A stretch of DNA of 64,000 nt. Origin: Desulfitibacter alkalitolerans DSM 16504 (lineage in GTDB: Bacteria > Bacillota > DSM-16504 > Desulfitibacterales > Desulfitibacteraceae). The position numbers were made by a program, and so were the translations under genes. The notes beneath the pieces are model-generated. The model worked only from the letters and a program-made list of their open reading frames with translations. It did no database searches and was not told where the DNA came from. The first letter of the stretch is position 1, and each line of letters begins with the position of its first letter. Below, one piece after another: positions 27,501 through 36,657 of the stretch. The stretch spans positions 120,381 through 184,380 of the forward strand of contig NZ_KK211106.1 in assembly GCF_000620305.1 (NCBI RefSeq). Reading direction: 5' to 3'.

Positions 27501-29072
27501 GTGAAACTTGTTACTTCTACTGAGATGATAAATATAGATAGTACTGCAATAAGTAAATATGCTATACCTGGAATTGTATTGATGGAAAATGCAGGTTTGG
27601 CCGTGGTAAAGAAGATAGCTCAGATTTTTGGACATGACCTAGGCAGAAAGAGAATCATGATTTTTTGCGGTAAGGGCAATAATGGTGGAGACGGAATGGT
27701 CATTGCCAGACATCTTATCAATAAGGGTGTGGAAGTAAAGGTCTATTTATTGTGCAGTCCAGCAGAGATTAAAGGTGATGCAGCAGCAAATCTCACAATC
27801 CTACAATCCATGGGAGCCAAGATATATCCAATTATCAATGATAAAGATCTGCATAGGGTAGAAATATCCATGATGTATGCCGATTTAATTGTAGATGCTA
27901 TTTTTGGTACTGGACTTAAGGGCGAACCCAGGGGCATAGCTGCAAAGCTTATCAAGCTCATAAACGAATCCAGGAGATTAACACTAAGTGCAGATGTGCC
28001 GTCTGGCCTGGAAGCTGATACTGGAAAGGTACATGGTGAGTGTATTAATGCCAATCATACCATTACCTTTGGTTTGGCCAAGATTGGTATATTTATTGAA
28101 CCGGGGTGCAGGTATAGTGGAGAGATAGAAGTGGCTGACATATCCCTGCCACGACAGCTTTTAAATAGTCATACTTTAAATCGGGAATTAATAACTAAAG
28201 AATGGGTTAAGAGCAAGCTTTCAAAACGGGACCATAATACCCATAAAGGCACTTATGGTCACGTTCTAGTATTAGGAGGCTCACCTGGGATGACAGGTGC
28301 CGTTTATTTGGCAGCCACAGGAGCCTTAAGGGCTGGTGCCGGCCTTGTTACTGCGGCGGTACCCCGATCTCTAAATCCTATTCTTGAACAAAAGCTTACT
28401 GAGGTTATGACACGACCGCTGCCTGAGAGTGAAAAGGGCCTCCTTGGCAGAGATTCTCTGGAACCTATTTTAGATGTGGCTGAAAAAGCAGATACTATAG
28501 TTATAGGTCCTGGAATGGGTGTTTCTGCTGAAGGGGAAACATTATTAAAGGAGCTATTGCCCCAATTAAAAATTCCTGTAATCCTGGATGCTGACGGTTT
28601 AAACCTTTTTAATAAAATAATAAGGGACAAAAAGGAATTTTTTAAGCAAGTACAAACAGGTATGATTTTCACACCCCACCCAGGTGAAATGGCCAGACTA
28701 TGCAAATTAGACAGCCAGGAGGTACAAAAAGACCGCCTCTCAATTGCAGAGGGTTATGCCAAAGAGTGGGGCGTCACCCTTGTACTCAAGGGCTCTAAAA
28801 CCATTATTGCCTCGCCAAGGGGTAGAACCTATCTAAACATTAATGGAAATCCAGGTATGGCCACAGGTGGTTCTGGGGATGTTCTGGCAGGTATAATAGG
28901 AGCACTTCTAGCCCAGAAACTTGACATTGAAGCAGCGGCCTCTGTTGGTGTCTTTCTCCACGGATATGCAGGGGATAGGGCAGCAGAACAATTAGGTGAA
29001 TACTCGTTGACGGCAATGGATATTATTGATTATCTCCCATGTGTATTAAGAGAATTAACTGAGGGTGAATAA
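27501..29072 (+). CDS. nnr: Bifunctional NAD(P)H-hydrate repair enzyme Nnr
   Basis: A protein of 523 residues with two fused domains. Residues 1-215 form the NAD(P)HX epimerase (YjeF-N; FCGKGNNGGDGMVIAR). Residues 220-523 form the ADP-dependent (S)-NAD(P)HX dehydratase (YjeF-C) with VIGPGMG, TPHPGEMARL and NPGMATGGSGDVLAG. It repairs damaged hydrated nicotinamide cofactors. It lies 11 bases after acpS and 2 bases before alr. Confidence 0.95.
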   Translation: MKLVTSTEMINIDSTAISKYAIPGIVLMENAGLAVVKKIAQIFGHDLGRKRIMIFCGKGNNGGDGMVIARHLINKGVEVKVYLLCSPAEIKGDAAANLTILQSMGAKIYPIINDKDLHRVEISMMYADLIVDAIFGTGLKGEPRGIAAKLIKLINESRRLTLSADVPSGLEADTGKVHGECINANHTITFGLAKIGIFIEPGCRYSGEIEVADISLPRQLLNSHTLNRELITKEWVKSKLSKRDHNTHKGTYGHVLVLGGSPGMTGAVYLAATGALRAGAGLVTAAVPRSLNPILEQKLTEVMTRPLPESEKGLLGRDSLEPILDVAEKADTIVIGPGMGVSAEGETLLKELLPQLKIPVILDADGLNLFNKIIRDKKEFFKQVQTGMIFTPHPGEMARLCKLDSQEVQKDRLSIAEGYAKEWGVTLVLKGSKTIIASPRGRTYLNINGNPGMATGGSGDVLAGIIGALLAQKLDIEAAASVGVFLHGYAGDRAAEQLGEYSLTAMDIIDYLPCVLRELTEGE

Positions 29073-29074
29073 AT

Positions 29075-30193
29075 TTGCGACCAGCAAAAGCTGAAATAAA
29101 TCTTAATAATCTTGCTCACAACGTTAGGGAATTAAGAAAACTGTCAAATTCAAGGCACTTCATGGCTGTTGTAAAGGCTGATGGTTATGGACATGGAGCT
29201 GTACAGGTTGCTGGAACAGCCCTGGAAAGCGGTGCTGATAATTTGGGAGTTGCTGCAATACAAGAAGGTATAGAGCTTAGAGAGGCTGGAGTAAAGGCCC
29301 CCATACTGATCTTTGGATGGACTCCCCATGAGTATGGAGATGTCCTTGTAAGATACGATCTTACCCAGACAGTGTTTTCCATGGAACAGGCTGAGCAGCT
29401 TTCCAAGGTCTCAAAACGTATTGGAGAAAAAATAAATATCCACTTGAAGATAGATACAGGTATGAACAGGCTTGGATTTCAAGCCACTGAAAAGTCAGCT
29501 GACGAGATAAAAAAGATTTTTGCCGCAGGGGGCTTAAGAGTACTGGGAGCCTTTACTCATTTTGCTGAGGCAGACAACAGATTCTCAGACTTTACTTCAA
29601 TCCAGTTTAATCTATTTAAAGCCTTTATTTCAGAGCTAGAAAGTCAAGGTTTGGAATTTCCTGTTAAGCATTGTGCCAATAGTGCTGCCATTATTGATTA
29701 TCCTGATACACATCTGGATATGGTCAGGGCGGGAATAAGTATATACGGGCTGTATCCTGATTTAATCATGAAGGATAGGATAGTGCTAAAGCCTGTCATG
29801 AGATTCCTGGCCAGGATTGCTCATATAAAGGATATTAGCAAGGGTGAAACGGTAAGTTATGGCAGAACTTTTAAAGCACAAGAAAATAAGAGGATAGCAA
29901 CTATTCCCATTGGCTATGCCGATGGATATAATCGCTTGTTATCGAATAAAGGTAAGGTTATAATAAATAATAGTTTTGCTCCAGTTGTGGGAAGAGTCTG
30001 CATGGATCAATTCATGGTAGATATAACCCATGTTCCGCAAAGTATACGGCCAGGTGATGAAGTCATTCTTTTTGGAGCAGATGATAAAGGGCTAGAGGTT
30101 AGTGTAGATGAAATTGCCCAAATTACGGGAACCATAAACTATGAGATAGTCTGCATGGTCAGTAAAAGGGTACCAAGGATATATAAGACATAG
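29075..30193 (+). CDS. alr: Alanine racemase
   Basis: This 372-residue fold type III PLP enzyme makes D-alanine for peptidoglycan. The PLP lysine lies in FMAVVKADGYGHGA (near residue 33) and the catalytic tyrosine in the VSYGRTFKA segment (near residue 264). The start is a TTG immediately after the nnr stop, with GAGGGTG upstream. It is presumably co-transcribed with nnr. Confidence 0.95.
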   Translation: MRPAKAEINLNNLAHNVRELRKLSNSRHFMAVVKADGYGHGAVQVAGTALESGADNLGVAAIQEGIELREAGVKAPILIFGWTPHEYGDVLVRYDLTQTVFSMEQAEQLSKVSKRIGEKINIHLKIDTGMNRLGFQATEKSADEIKKIFAAGGLRVLGAFTHFAEADNRFSDFTSIQFNLFKAFISELESQGLEFPVKHCANSAAIIDYPDTHLDMVRAGISIYGLYPDLIMKDRIVLKPVMRFLARIAHIKDISKGETVSYGRTFKAQENKRIATIPIGYADGYNRLLSNKGKVIINNSFAPVVGRVCMDQFMVDITHVPQSIRPGDEVILFGADDKGLEVSVDEIAQITGTINYEIVCMVSKRVPRIYKT

Positions 30194-30245
30194 GGACGGT
30201 CTTTTGTCTTATTTTCAAGTGTGATAAGGGGGACATGCTTATCAC
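30193..30245. repeat. GGGAC-type element with 8-bp hairpin
   Basis: GGGACGG begins at the last base of the alr stop. A GGGGGAC follows, set in the loop of a perfect GTGATAAG (30221-30228) / CTTATCAC (30238-30245) hairpin. It partly resembles the elements at 10697 and 43328. There is no T-run, so a terminator function is doubtful. Confidence 0.35.
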
Positions 30246-30315
30246 TGCAATAAAATGATATTTACTGCCGTATATATTTACAAAATTGGGAAACAAATAT
30301 ATAGGAGAGAACAAT

Positions 30316-30885
30316 ATGGAACTGCTAAAAGCAAAAATATTAGAAGAAGGTCATGTTTTATCGGCAAATATTTTAAAGGTAGATTCTTTTCTAAACCATC
30401 AAATGGATCCTGTTTTAATGTATAAAATTGGCCAGGAGTTTGCAGAAAGATTTAATGGCGAGAAAGTCACTAAGGTTTTAACTGTTGAAGCATCAGGTAT
30501 TGCAGCAGCATTAATGACTGGTCTTGTATTGGAAGTGCCTGTCCTTTTTGCCAAGAAAAAAAAGCCTTCAACCATGAGTGAAGCCTTTTTTACCGGCCGA
30601 ATACATTCCTATACCAAAAACGAAACTGTTGACATAGTTGTAGCTAAAAAGTATTTAAAGATGGAAGATAGAGTATTGATTATTGATGACTTTTTAGCTA
30701 CAGGGGAAGCAGCCAGGGGTATGATTGAAATTGTCCATCAGGCAGGCTGTCATTTAGTTGGTGTTGGTATATGTATTGAAAAATCCTTCCAGGAAGGTGG
30801 AAGACAATTAAGGGAGCTAGGGGTGAGGGTTGAAACACTAGTAAGTATAAATGCATTGAATGATGGAAAAATTGACTTTGAATAG
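30316..30885 (+). CDS. xpt: Xanthine phosphoribosyltransferase
   Basis: This 189-residue purine salvage enzyme converts xanthine and PRPP to XMP. The PRPP-binding loop VLIIDDFLATGEAARGM lies near residue 125, and the N-terminus MELLKAKILEEGHVLSANILKVDSFLNHQMDP is typical of Xpt. ATG 30316 follows GGAGAG; an upstream in-frame ATG at 30286 lacks a ribosome binding site. No purine riboswitch was recognised in the leader. Confidence 0.94.
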   Translation: MELLKAKILEEGHVLSANILKVDSFLNHQMDPVLMYKIGQEFAERFNGEKVTKVLTVEASGIAAALMTGLVLEVPVLFAKKKKPSTMSEAFFTGRIHSYTKNETVDIVVAKKYLKMEDRVLIIDDFLATGEAARGMIEIVHQAGCHLVGVGICIEKSFQEGGRQLRELGVRVETLVSINALNDGKIDFE

Positions 30886-30981
30886 AATTATTGTTATTAT
30901 TTGTCCTTGAACACATATAGCATAAAGGATATAATATAGTATAGCATATGCGCGGAAGTATTGTTGCAGGGGGTGCCCTTA

Positions 30982-31257
30982 TTGTCTCGTGTCAAAAGGA
31001 TTATGATAAGTATACCAGAAAACCTATTAAAGGAAGTAGATGGATTAGCTAATAGAGAAAAAAGAAATCGCAGCGAATTCATTAGGGAAGCTATGAAGTT
31101 ATATATATCTGAACAAAATAAAAGGAATATTAGGGAGCAGATGAAAAAGGGTTATCAGGAGATGGCCCAGATTAATCTATGTTTAGCTGTGGAAAATTAC
31201 GAGGTAGAAAATGAAGCACAGGAATATTATGAAGAGAAACTAGCGGAGTGTAAATAG
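30982..31257 (+). CDS. ndoAI: EndoAI antitoxin (ribbon-helix-helix)
   Basis: A protein of 91 residues with an N-terminal ribbon-helix-helix DNA-binding domain ([24 protein letters not shown] is its core) and an acidic C-terminal tail that would bind the toxin. It matches Bacillus NdoAI in length and motif [13 protein letters not shown] 30982 follows AGGGGGT at the right spacing; TTG 30961 is an unlikely alternative. It lies one base before the ndoA start. Confidence 0.92.
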   Translation: MSRVKRIMISIPENLLKEVDGLANREKRNRSEFIREAMKLYISEQNKRNIREQMKKGYQEMAQINLCLAVENYEVENEAQEYYEEKLAECK

Positions 31258-31258
31258 A

Positions 31259-31609
31259 ATGCATGTAAGAAGAGGAGATATTTTTTATGCCCAATTAAAT
31301 CCAGTTGTTGGTTCTGAACAAGGGGGAACAAGACCTGTGCTTATCATTCAAAATGATATTGGAAACCAGTACAGTCCCACCACCATTGTTTTAGCAATCA
31401 CTTCACAGATTTCCAAGGCAAAACTGCCAACTCACATTGAAATGCCAAGTAGTAAAAGTGGTCTTGAAAAAAACTCTGTTATCCTGGCAGAACAAATACG
31501 CACAATTGATAAAAGTCGATTAAAGCACAAGGTGGCTTATTTGGATGAGGAGTTTATGATTAAGGTGGATAAAGCTCTTGAAATAAGCTTGGGCTTAACG
31601 GAGATCTAA
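31259..31609 (+). CDS. ndoA: EndoA (MazF-type) mRNA endoribonuclease toxin
   Basis: This 116-residue MazF/PemK toxin cleaves mRNA at specific short sequences and is inhibited by the upstream antitoxin. [24 protein letters not shown] and the [14 protein letters not shown] segment are near-identical in feel to Bacillus NdoA. The alr-ndoAI-ndoA order is retained except that xpt is inserted. Confidence 0.95.
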   Translation: MHVRRGDIFYAQLNPVVGSEQGGTRPVLIIQNDIGNQYSPTTIVLAITSQISKAKLPTHIEMPSSKSGLEKNSVILAEQIRTIDKSRLKHKVAYLDEEFMIKVDKALEISLGLTEI

Positions 31610-31619
31610 AAGTTTTTTC

Positions 31620-31648
31620 ATGTCTACTTGATGTAGGCATTTTTATTT
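31620..31648 (+). terminator. Terminator after ndoA
   Basis: TGTCTAC (31621-31627) pairs with GTAGGCA (31633-31639, one G-U), preceded by a T-run and followed by TTTTTATTTT. Confidence 0.75.
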
Positions 31649-31686
31649 TCCCATTAGAATATGTAATGAAGCAAGGGGGGATAAAA

Positions 31687-32388
31687 ATGGCTGCACCAAA
31701 AATTGGGATTACCTGTGGTGAAGATGTCAAAGAGGGCAAGGTTTTTTTAACAAATTACTATTTAAGATGTGTACAACGGGCGGGGGGCATCCCCTGGTTA
31801 ATTCCATCAATAGAAAAGAATATAAGTGACTATTTGTCTAACCTGGACGGGATAATATTATCAGGAGGAGTTGATGTTGACCCATTATATTTTGGTGAAG
31901 AACCAATAATTGGAATGGGTGAAATAACGCCAGGGAGAGATAACTTTGAAATTAAACTGACACAAGCAGCAATCATCTTAGACGTGCCAATTCTAGCAAT
32001 TTGCAGGGGTGTTCAGGTATTAAATATTGCCCTGGGAGGTAATATATATCAAGATATATTATCCCAGGTGCCAGGTGTATATAAACATACACAATATGCT
32101 CCCAAATGGTACCCAACCCATACTATACATATAATTCGAGACTCAATTCTAGAAGGCATATTTAAATCAGAGACAGCTAGGGTTAACTCATTTCATCACC
32201 AGGCTGTAAGCAGCCTGGCAGATGGCATAGTATCCATTGCCAGTACTTCAGATGGGATTGTTGAGGCCATTACAATGCCAAATAAAAAGTTTGTGTTAGG
32301 TGTACAGTGGCACCCTGAATGTATGGCAGACAGATTTCAGGATCAGCAGCAGATATTTAATGAATTTGTTAAAGCCTCCACTAGATAA
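31687..32388 (+). CDS. Gamma-glutamyl-gamma-aminobutyrate hydrolase-like (peptidase C26)
   Basis: This 233-residue class I glutamine-amidotransferase-like hydrolase has the nucleophile in AICRGVQVLNIALGGN and the His-Glu pair in VQWHPECM. PuuD-type members cleave gamma-glutamyl conjugates in polyamine breakdown; the true substrate is not known. GGGGGG lies before ATG 31687. The stop overlaps the following frame. Confidence 0.85.
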   Translation: MAAPKIGITCGEDVKEGKVFLTNYYLRCVQRAGGIPWLIPSIEKNISDYLSNLDGIILSGGVDVDPLYFGEEPIIGMGEITPGRDNFEIKLTQAAIILDVPILAICRGVQVLNIALGGNIYQDILSQVPGVYKHTQYAPKWYPTHTIHIIRDSILEGIFKSETARVNSFHHQAVSSLADGIVSIASTSDGIVEAITMPNKKFVLGVQWHPECMADRFQDQQQIFNEFVKASTR

Positions 32389-32444
32389 TGGTTATACAAT
32401 ATACATCAAGAGTAATGATAGAATATATGAAAGAAGGTGATATT

Positions 32445-33611
32445 TTGCTGGCATTGACAAATGGACGTATCATTACAGTTACAGGCCCTGTATATGAAAA
32501 AGGGACAATAGTAGCTGACGGTGATAAAATAAGCAGGGTGGGTTTGACCACTGACGTTCAAATACCATCAGGAAGCAGGGTTCTGGACCTTGCTGGAAAA
32601 ACAGTTGTCCCCGGCTTCATTGAAAGCCACTGCCATGTAGGCATAATGGAAGAGGTGTATAGAATAGAGGGTGATGACTTAAATGAGACATCCAATCCAG
32701 TTACCCCTACTTTAAGGGCAATAGATGCAGTTTATCCCGGAGACCTGGCCTTTAAGGATGCCCTTGAGGCCGGAGTTACTACCATACACACCCTGCCTGG
32801 GAGTGCCAATGTAATTGGCGGCATCACACTTATAATGAAGACTCACGGACTGGTTATTGACAACATGGCAGTAAACCCCTGTGCCGGTCTTAAGGTGGCA
32901 TTTGGTGAAAACCCAAAGCGGATATATGGAGACCAATCAAAAATGCCAAAAACACGAATGGCTACTGCAGCCATGCTGAGAGAACAAATGGTTAAAGCAA
33001 TGAGCTACAGGGATAAAAACCAAAAGGCCAAATGTGATCCAGACAAGAAGCCTGAGAGGGACCTGGCCATGGAGGCGCTAGGCATGGTTCTAGATGGTAC
33101 AATTCCCTTGAGAGCCCATGCCCATAGAACAGATGATATTATGACTGCAATTCGTATTGCAGAGGAATTTAAAGTTAAAATTATTATTGAGCATGGTACT
33201 GAGGCCCATTTAATAGCAGATGAGATTGCCGACAGAAGCATTCCTGTAGTTACCGGACCCAGCTTTACATCAAGAGCCAAGGTGGAGCTTGGACAAAGGA
33301 CCTTTGAGACCCCCGGCATTTTATCCAGAAGGGGAGTCAAGGTAGCAATCATGACAGATCATCCTGTTATTCCCATTAATTATCTGCCACTTTGTGCTGC
33401 CCTGGCTGTTAAGGCAGGCATGGATTATGATGAGGCGTTAAAAGCCATAACAATAAATGCCGCGGAAATTCTTGGCATATCCAACAGGGTTGGGAGCATA
33501 GAGGAGGGCAAGGATGCGGACCTGGTTATTATGGACGGTGACCCACTAGAAATAAAAACAAAAGTCCTTGAAGTATTTATTAATGGTAACTCAGTGTACC
33601 AAAACAACTAG
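32445..33611 (+). CDS. Metal-dependent amidohydrolase (imidazolonepropionase-like)
   Basis: A protein of about 388 residues in the amidohydrolase superfamily. Metal-binding histidines are visible in VVPGFIESHCHVGI, in LRAHAHRTDDI and in IIEHGTEAH, and the catalytic aspartate in IMTDHPVIP. It probably hydrolyses a cyclic amide or peptide-like substrate. TTG 32445 is preferred because the family starts right at the LALTNGRI strand and AAGGTG precedes it. The frame is open back to ATG 32388, which overlaps the previous stop, so a 407-residue form is possible. Confidence 0.82.
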   Translation: MLALTNGRIITVTGPVYEKGTIVADGDKISRVGLTTDVQIPSGSRVLDLAGKTVVPGFIESHCHVGIMEEVYRIEGDDLNETSNPVTPTLRAIDAVYPGDLAFKDALEAGVTTIHTLPGSANVIGGITLIMKTHGLVIDNMAVNPCAGLKVAFGENPKRIYGDQSKMPKTRMATAAMLREQMVKAMSYRDKNQKAKCDPDKKPERDLAMEALGMVLDGTIPLRAHAHRTDDIMTAIRIAEEFKVKIIIEHGTEAHLIADEIADRSIPVVTGPSFTSRAKVELGQRTFETPGILSRRGVKVAIMTDHPVIPINYLPLCAALAVKAGMDYDEALKAITINAAEILGISNRVGSIEEGKDADLVIMDGDPLEIKTKVLEVFINGNSVYQNN

Positions 33612-33624
33612 ATTATTAGTATAA

Positions 33625-33648
33625 GGCCCACTGCCATGGTGGGTTTTC
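33625..33648 (+). terminator. Terminator after amidohydrolase
   Basis: CCCAC (33627-33631) pairs with GTGGG (33639-33643), followed by TTTTCATT. Confidence 0.75.
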
Positions 33649-33717
33649 ATTACTTTTTCCTTTACTTTGGCAATGGCCATTGGATATTATATGAGGTAGT
33701 GGAGGAGGCTCGGATCA

Positions 33718-34200
33718 ATGATGGCTTTTCATGTTAATAATGAGACACAAACTTTAAAGCTGGGACAAGTTATTGGGCAAAACATGGTCCCAGGCATGGT
33801 AATTTGCCTCAAGGGTGATCTGGGTGCGGGAAAAACAACCCTGACCAGGGGAATTGTTAAGGGAGCCGGTATTGACAGCCATGTCACAAGTCCTACCTTT
33901 ACAATTATCAATGAATATGAGGGTAAGTACAAGCTATATCATATTGATACTTATAGAATAGAAAGCCTGGATGAGATGATTGATCTGGGAGTTGAAGATT
34001 ATCTTCCGGCAGGGGATGGAGTAACAGTAATTGAGTGGCCCGAGCTTATTGAGGATCTGCTCCCTGAAGATAGACTTATTTTAAATATTGTGCCTGAGGG
34101 AGTTCATGAAAGAAAGATTACAGTGCAAATACATGGGAAGAGCACTTCCTATGAAAAGCTTTTACAGGAGTTGAAAAACCATGATAGTATTGGGAATTGA
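33718..34200 (+). CDS. tsaE: tRNA threonylcarbamoyladenosine biosynthesis ATPase TsaE
   Basis: This 160-residue P-loop ATPase acts with TsaB and TsaD to place t6A at position 37 of ANN-decoding tRNAs. Walker A is GDLGAGKTTLTRG (near residues 38-50), with TSPTFTIINEY after it. Its 3' end overlaps tsaB by 20 bases, forming the conserved tsaE-tsaB-rimI-tsaD operon. Confidence 0.95.
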   Translation: MMAFHVNNETQTLKLGQVIGQNMVPGMVICLKGDLGAGKTTLTRGIVKGAGIDSHVTSPTFTIINEYEGKYKLYHIDTYRIESLDEMIDLGVEDYLPAGDGVTVIEWPELIEDLLPEDRLILNIVPEGVHERKITVQIHGKSTSYEKLLQELKNHDSIGN

Positions 34201-34885
34201 TAGCTCTACTCAAGTAAACACTATTGCCCTACTTCAAGACGGACAATTGCTTTGTGAAGCAATCTTAAATACCCGCAAAAACCATTCCCAGAGGCTTATG
34301 CCCATGATAGATATACTCCTAAAGGAGGCAGGGCTGACAATAGAAAATGTAGATGGTGTGGCTGTTTCCTCAGGTCCTGGCTCCTTTACAGGTTTAAGAA
34401 TTGGAATGACAACAGGCAAGGCACTTGCCTGGTCTCGAAATAAGCCCCTGGTTGGCATTCCCAGCCTTGATGGAGTAGCATTTAACGCCCAGGGAGTAAC
34501 AGGAACTATCTGCCCAATATTAAATGCCAAACGTAACGAAGTATATACTGCCCTCTATAAAATGGTCAAGGGAGAACTGCAAAGAATTTCTGATTACATG
34601 GCAGTGGAACCCCTAGAACTAATAAAGAGATTACAAAATCAGAGCCAGGTTACCCTATTGGGAGATGGAATTGAGGAGTTTATTTCCATATTTGCAGAAA
34701 ACCTTGGGGACAGGCTTGCAGTACCCTCATCTGCAAACAGACTTCCAAGGGCTTCCCACATTGCCTATCTGGGGTGGAGACGTCTGTTAAAGGGAGAGGC
34801 AGATGATGTAATTAATCTGGTCCCTCTTTATGTAAGAAAGGCAGATGCAGAGATTAAACTGGAGTCAAAGGGACGGAGTACATAA
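34181..34885 (+). CDS. tsaB: TsaB, t6A complex partner
   Basis: This 234-residue ASKHA-fold protein dimerises with TsaD. The motif GIDSSTQVNTIALL at the N-terminus and SSGPGSFTGLRIGM are characteristic. The stop directly abuts the rimI ATG. Confidence 0.95.
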   Translation: MIVLGIDSSTQVNTIALLQDGQLLCEAILNTRKNHSQRLMPMIDILLKEAGLTIENVDGVAVSSGPGSFTGLRIGMTTGKALAWSRNKPLVGIPSLDGVAFNAQGVTGTICPILNAKRNEVYTALYKMVKGELQRISDYMAVEPLELIKRLQNQSQVTLLGDGIEEFISIFAENLGDRLAVPSSANRLPRASHIAYLGWRRLLKGEADDVINLVPLYVRKADAEIKLESKGRST

Positions 34886-35377
34886 ATGGGTGAAGAATAT
34901 ACAATTAGAAAAATGATGTTTGATGATATAGAGCAGGTGCTGGAGGTGGAAAGGTTTTCATTTCCAAGTCCCTGGTCAAAGAAAGCCTTTGAGGCAGAGC
35001 TGCATGATAATCTCTTCGCTCACTATTTTGTTGCTGTACAGGGTGAAACTATAGTAGGTTATGCAGGAATGTGGATGGTTTTAGATGAAGCACATGTGAC
35101 AAACATTGCGGTCCGCCCTGCCTTCAGGGGATTGAATTATGGCAAAAGACTTACCCAAGAGCTTATCATTCAAGCCTTTAAGCTGGGAGCTAATCGAATT
35201 ACTTTAGAAGTAAGGGTATCCAACATGGTTGCAAGAAACCTTTACAAGGGCCTGGGTTTTCGTGAGGTAGGTATTCGCAAGGGTTATTATTCTGATAATA
35301 ATGAAGATGCCATAATCATGTGGAAAAATATTCAGTTGAGTAATGATTATGTATCTTGTGATGAAGGCAGGGGGTGA
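34886..35377 (+). CDS. rimI: Ribosomal-protein S18 alanine N-acetyltransferase RimI
   Basis: A 163-residue GNAT acetyltransferase. The acetyl-CoA-binding segment is NIAVRPAFRGLNYGKRLTQ and the C-terminal NLYKGLGFREVGIRKGYY is typical of RimI. It lies in the usual place between tsaB and tsaD. Confidence 0.92.
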   Translation: MGEEYTIRKMMFDDIEQVLEVERFSFPSPWSKKAFEAELHDNLFAHYFVAVQGETIVGYAGMWMVLDEAHVTNIAVRPAFRGLNYGKRLTQELIIQAFKLGANRITLEVRVSNMVARNLYKGLGFREVGIRKGYYSDNNEDAIIMWKNIQLSNDYVSCDEGRG

Positions 35378-35381
35378 TACC

Positions 35382-36389
35382 ATGTTGGTTTTAGGAATTG
35401 AGACAAGCTGTGACGAAACATCAGCAGCTGTTATCAGCAATGGAAATAAAATATTGAGCAATGTCATATCCAGTCAAATTAGCACTCACCAGCCCTACGG
35501 CGGTGTTGTTCCAGAAATTGCCTCGAGAAAACACCTGGAAAATATAATCCCTGTAATTAGTGAGGCAATGGACCAGGCTGATATATCTTTTAAGGAGCTT
35601 GACGCAATAGCAGTAACCTATGGTCCTGGTCTGGCAGGGGCCCTGCTGGTGGGTGTTTCTGCTGCTAAAGCCCTGGCTTATTCCCTTGGCAAACCATTAA
35701 TAGGAGTAAATCATCTAGATGGTCATATTTATGCAAGCTTTCTTGAGCATACAATCCAGATGCCTCTTGTTTGCCTGGTGGTTTCTGGGGGCCATACAAG
35801 TCTTGTTTATATGGAAGACCATGACCATAGAATCTTACTGGGTGCTACAAGGGATGATGCCGCTGGAGAGGTTTTTGATAAAATTGCCCGGAAGATGAAT
35901 TTAGGATATCCAGGGGGTCCTATTGTTGAAAAGATGGCCCTTGAAGGACAGGAAACAATTGACTTCCCAAGGGCATGGCTTGAACCGAACAGCTTTGATT
36001 TTAGCTTCAGCGGTTTAAAGACTTCAGTTATAAATTATCTCCACAAAAAAGAACAAATAGGAGAAGAAATAAATGTTCCTGATATAGCTGCAAGCTTCCA
36101 GAAGGCTATATTTGAGGTTCTCATAACAAAAACCATCAGGGCTGCAGAAGCCAAAAATGTTAAAATCATAGTGCTGGCCGGTGGAGTTGCAGCTAATACC
36201 TATTTTAAAAACTTGATGACACAGGAGGCAGGCAAAAAGGGGATAAAGGTATATTATCCATCACCAGTTTTATGCACAGATAATGCAGCCATGATTGCCT
36301 GTGCAGGCTATTACAACCTTTTAAGGGGCAAAACCGCCAATCTTGATCTTAATGCTGTTCCCAATCTCCAGATGGAGCTTGAAATGTGA
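35382..36389 (+). CDS. tsaD: tRNA N6-adenosine threonylcarbamoyltransferase TsaD
   Basis: A 335-residue metalloprotein that transfers threonylcarbamoyl to A37. It begins MLVLGIETSCDETSAAV. The metal-binding histidines are in GVNHLDGHIYA and the nucleotide site contains LVVSGGHTSL and VLAGGVAANTY. ATG 35382 follows GGGGGTGA; the in-frame ATG at 35343 lies inside rimI and would add residues not found in the family. Confidence 0.96.
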   Translation: MLVLGIETSCDETSAAVISNGNKILSNVISSQISTHQPYGGVVPEIASRKHLENIIPVISEAMDQADISFKELDAIAVTYGPGLAGALLVGVSAAKALAYSLGKPLIGVNHLDGHIYASFLEHTIQMPLVCLVVSGGHTSLVYMEDHDHRILLGATRDDAAGEVFDKIARKMNLGYPGGPIVEKMALEGQETIDFPRAWLEPNSFDFSFSGLKTSVINYLHKKEQIGEEINVPDIAASFQKAIFEVLITKTIRAAEAKNVKIIVLAGGVAANTYFKNLMTQEAGKKGIKVYYPSPVLCTDNAAMIACAGYYNLLRGKTANLDLNAVPNLQMELEM

Positions 36390-36420
36390 CAGGATTTCTA
36401 AATCTAATTGCAAGCCATTT

Positions 36421-36463
36421 ACAGGTACCAGGTCCCATAAATACTTAGGACTTAAGTACCTGT
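36421..36463. repeat. Intergenic inverted repeat after tsaD
   Basis: ACAGGTAC (36421-36428) and GTACCTGT (36456-36463) form a perfect 8-bp stem with a nested GTCC/GGAC pairing. No T-run follows, so it may be a processing hairpin, weak terminator or operator. Confidence 0.45.
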
Positions 36464-36496
36464 TAGGAATAATTAGTAACATGTAATTGTGAGGAA

Positions 36497-36635
36497 TGTG
36501 GAAAACTCCTTCAGGTTTTGGGGGTCAATTAACTTGACTGTGGATGATGGATTATAGAATAAAGGTTCGATTGCCTGTGGATATGTGGATAAATACTGTG
36601 GATAAAGAGTATGCTGTAAGAAAAAGTGTGGAAAG
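36497..36635. promoter_or_regulatory. Cluster of DnaA-box-like sites
   Basis: Perfect 9-mers TGTGGATAA occur at 36584-36592 and 36597-36605, with one-mismatch TGTGGATAT at 36576-36584 and TGTGGATGA at 36539-36547. Weaker TGTGGAAAA and TGTGGAAAG occur at 36497 and 36627. All share one orientation. dnaA and dnaN are not nearby, so this may be a DnaA-titration or DnaA-regulated promoter site. Confidence 0.6.
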
Positions 36636-36657
36636 CAGGTTAACATAAAAAGACAAA

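Noticed and set aside
30194..30315. A purine riboswitch in front of xpt
   Set aside because: I could not find the conserved core bases or the three-stem layout.
36497..36635. The chromosomal replication origin
   Set aside because: There is no dnaA, dnaN, gidA or long AT-rich unwinding region nearby; only the boxes are present.
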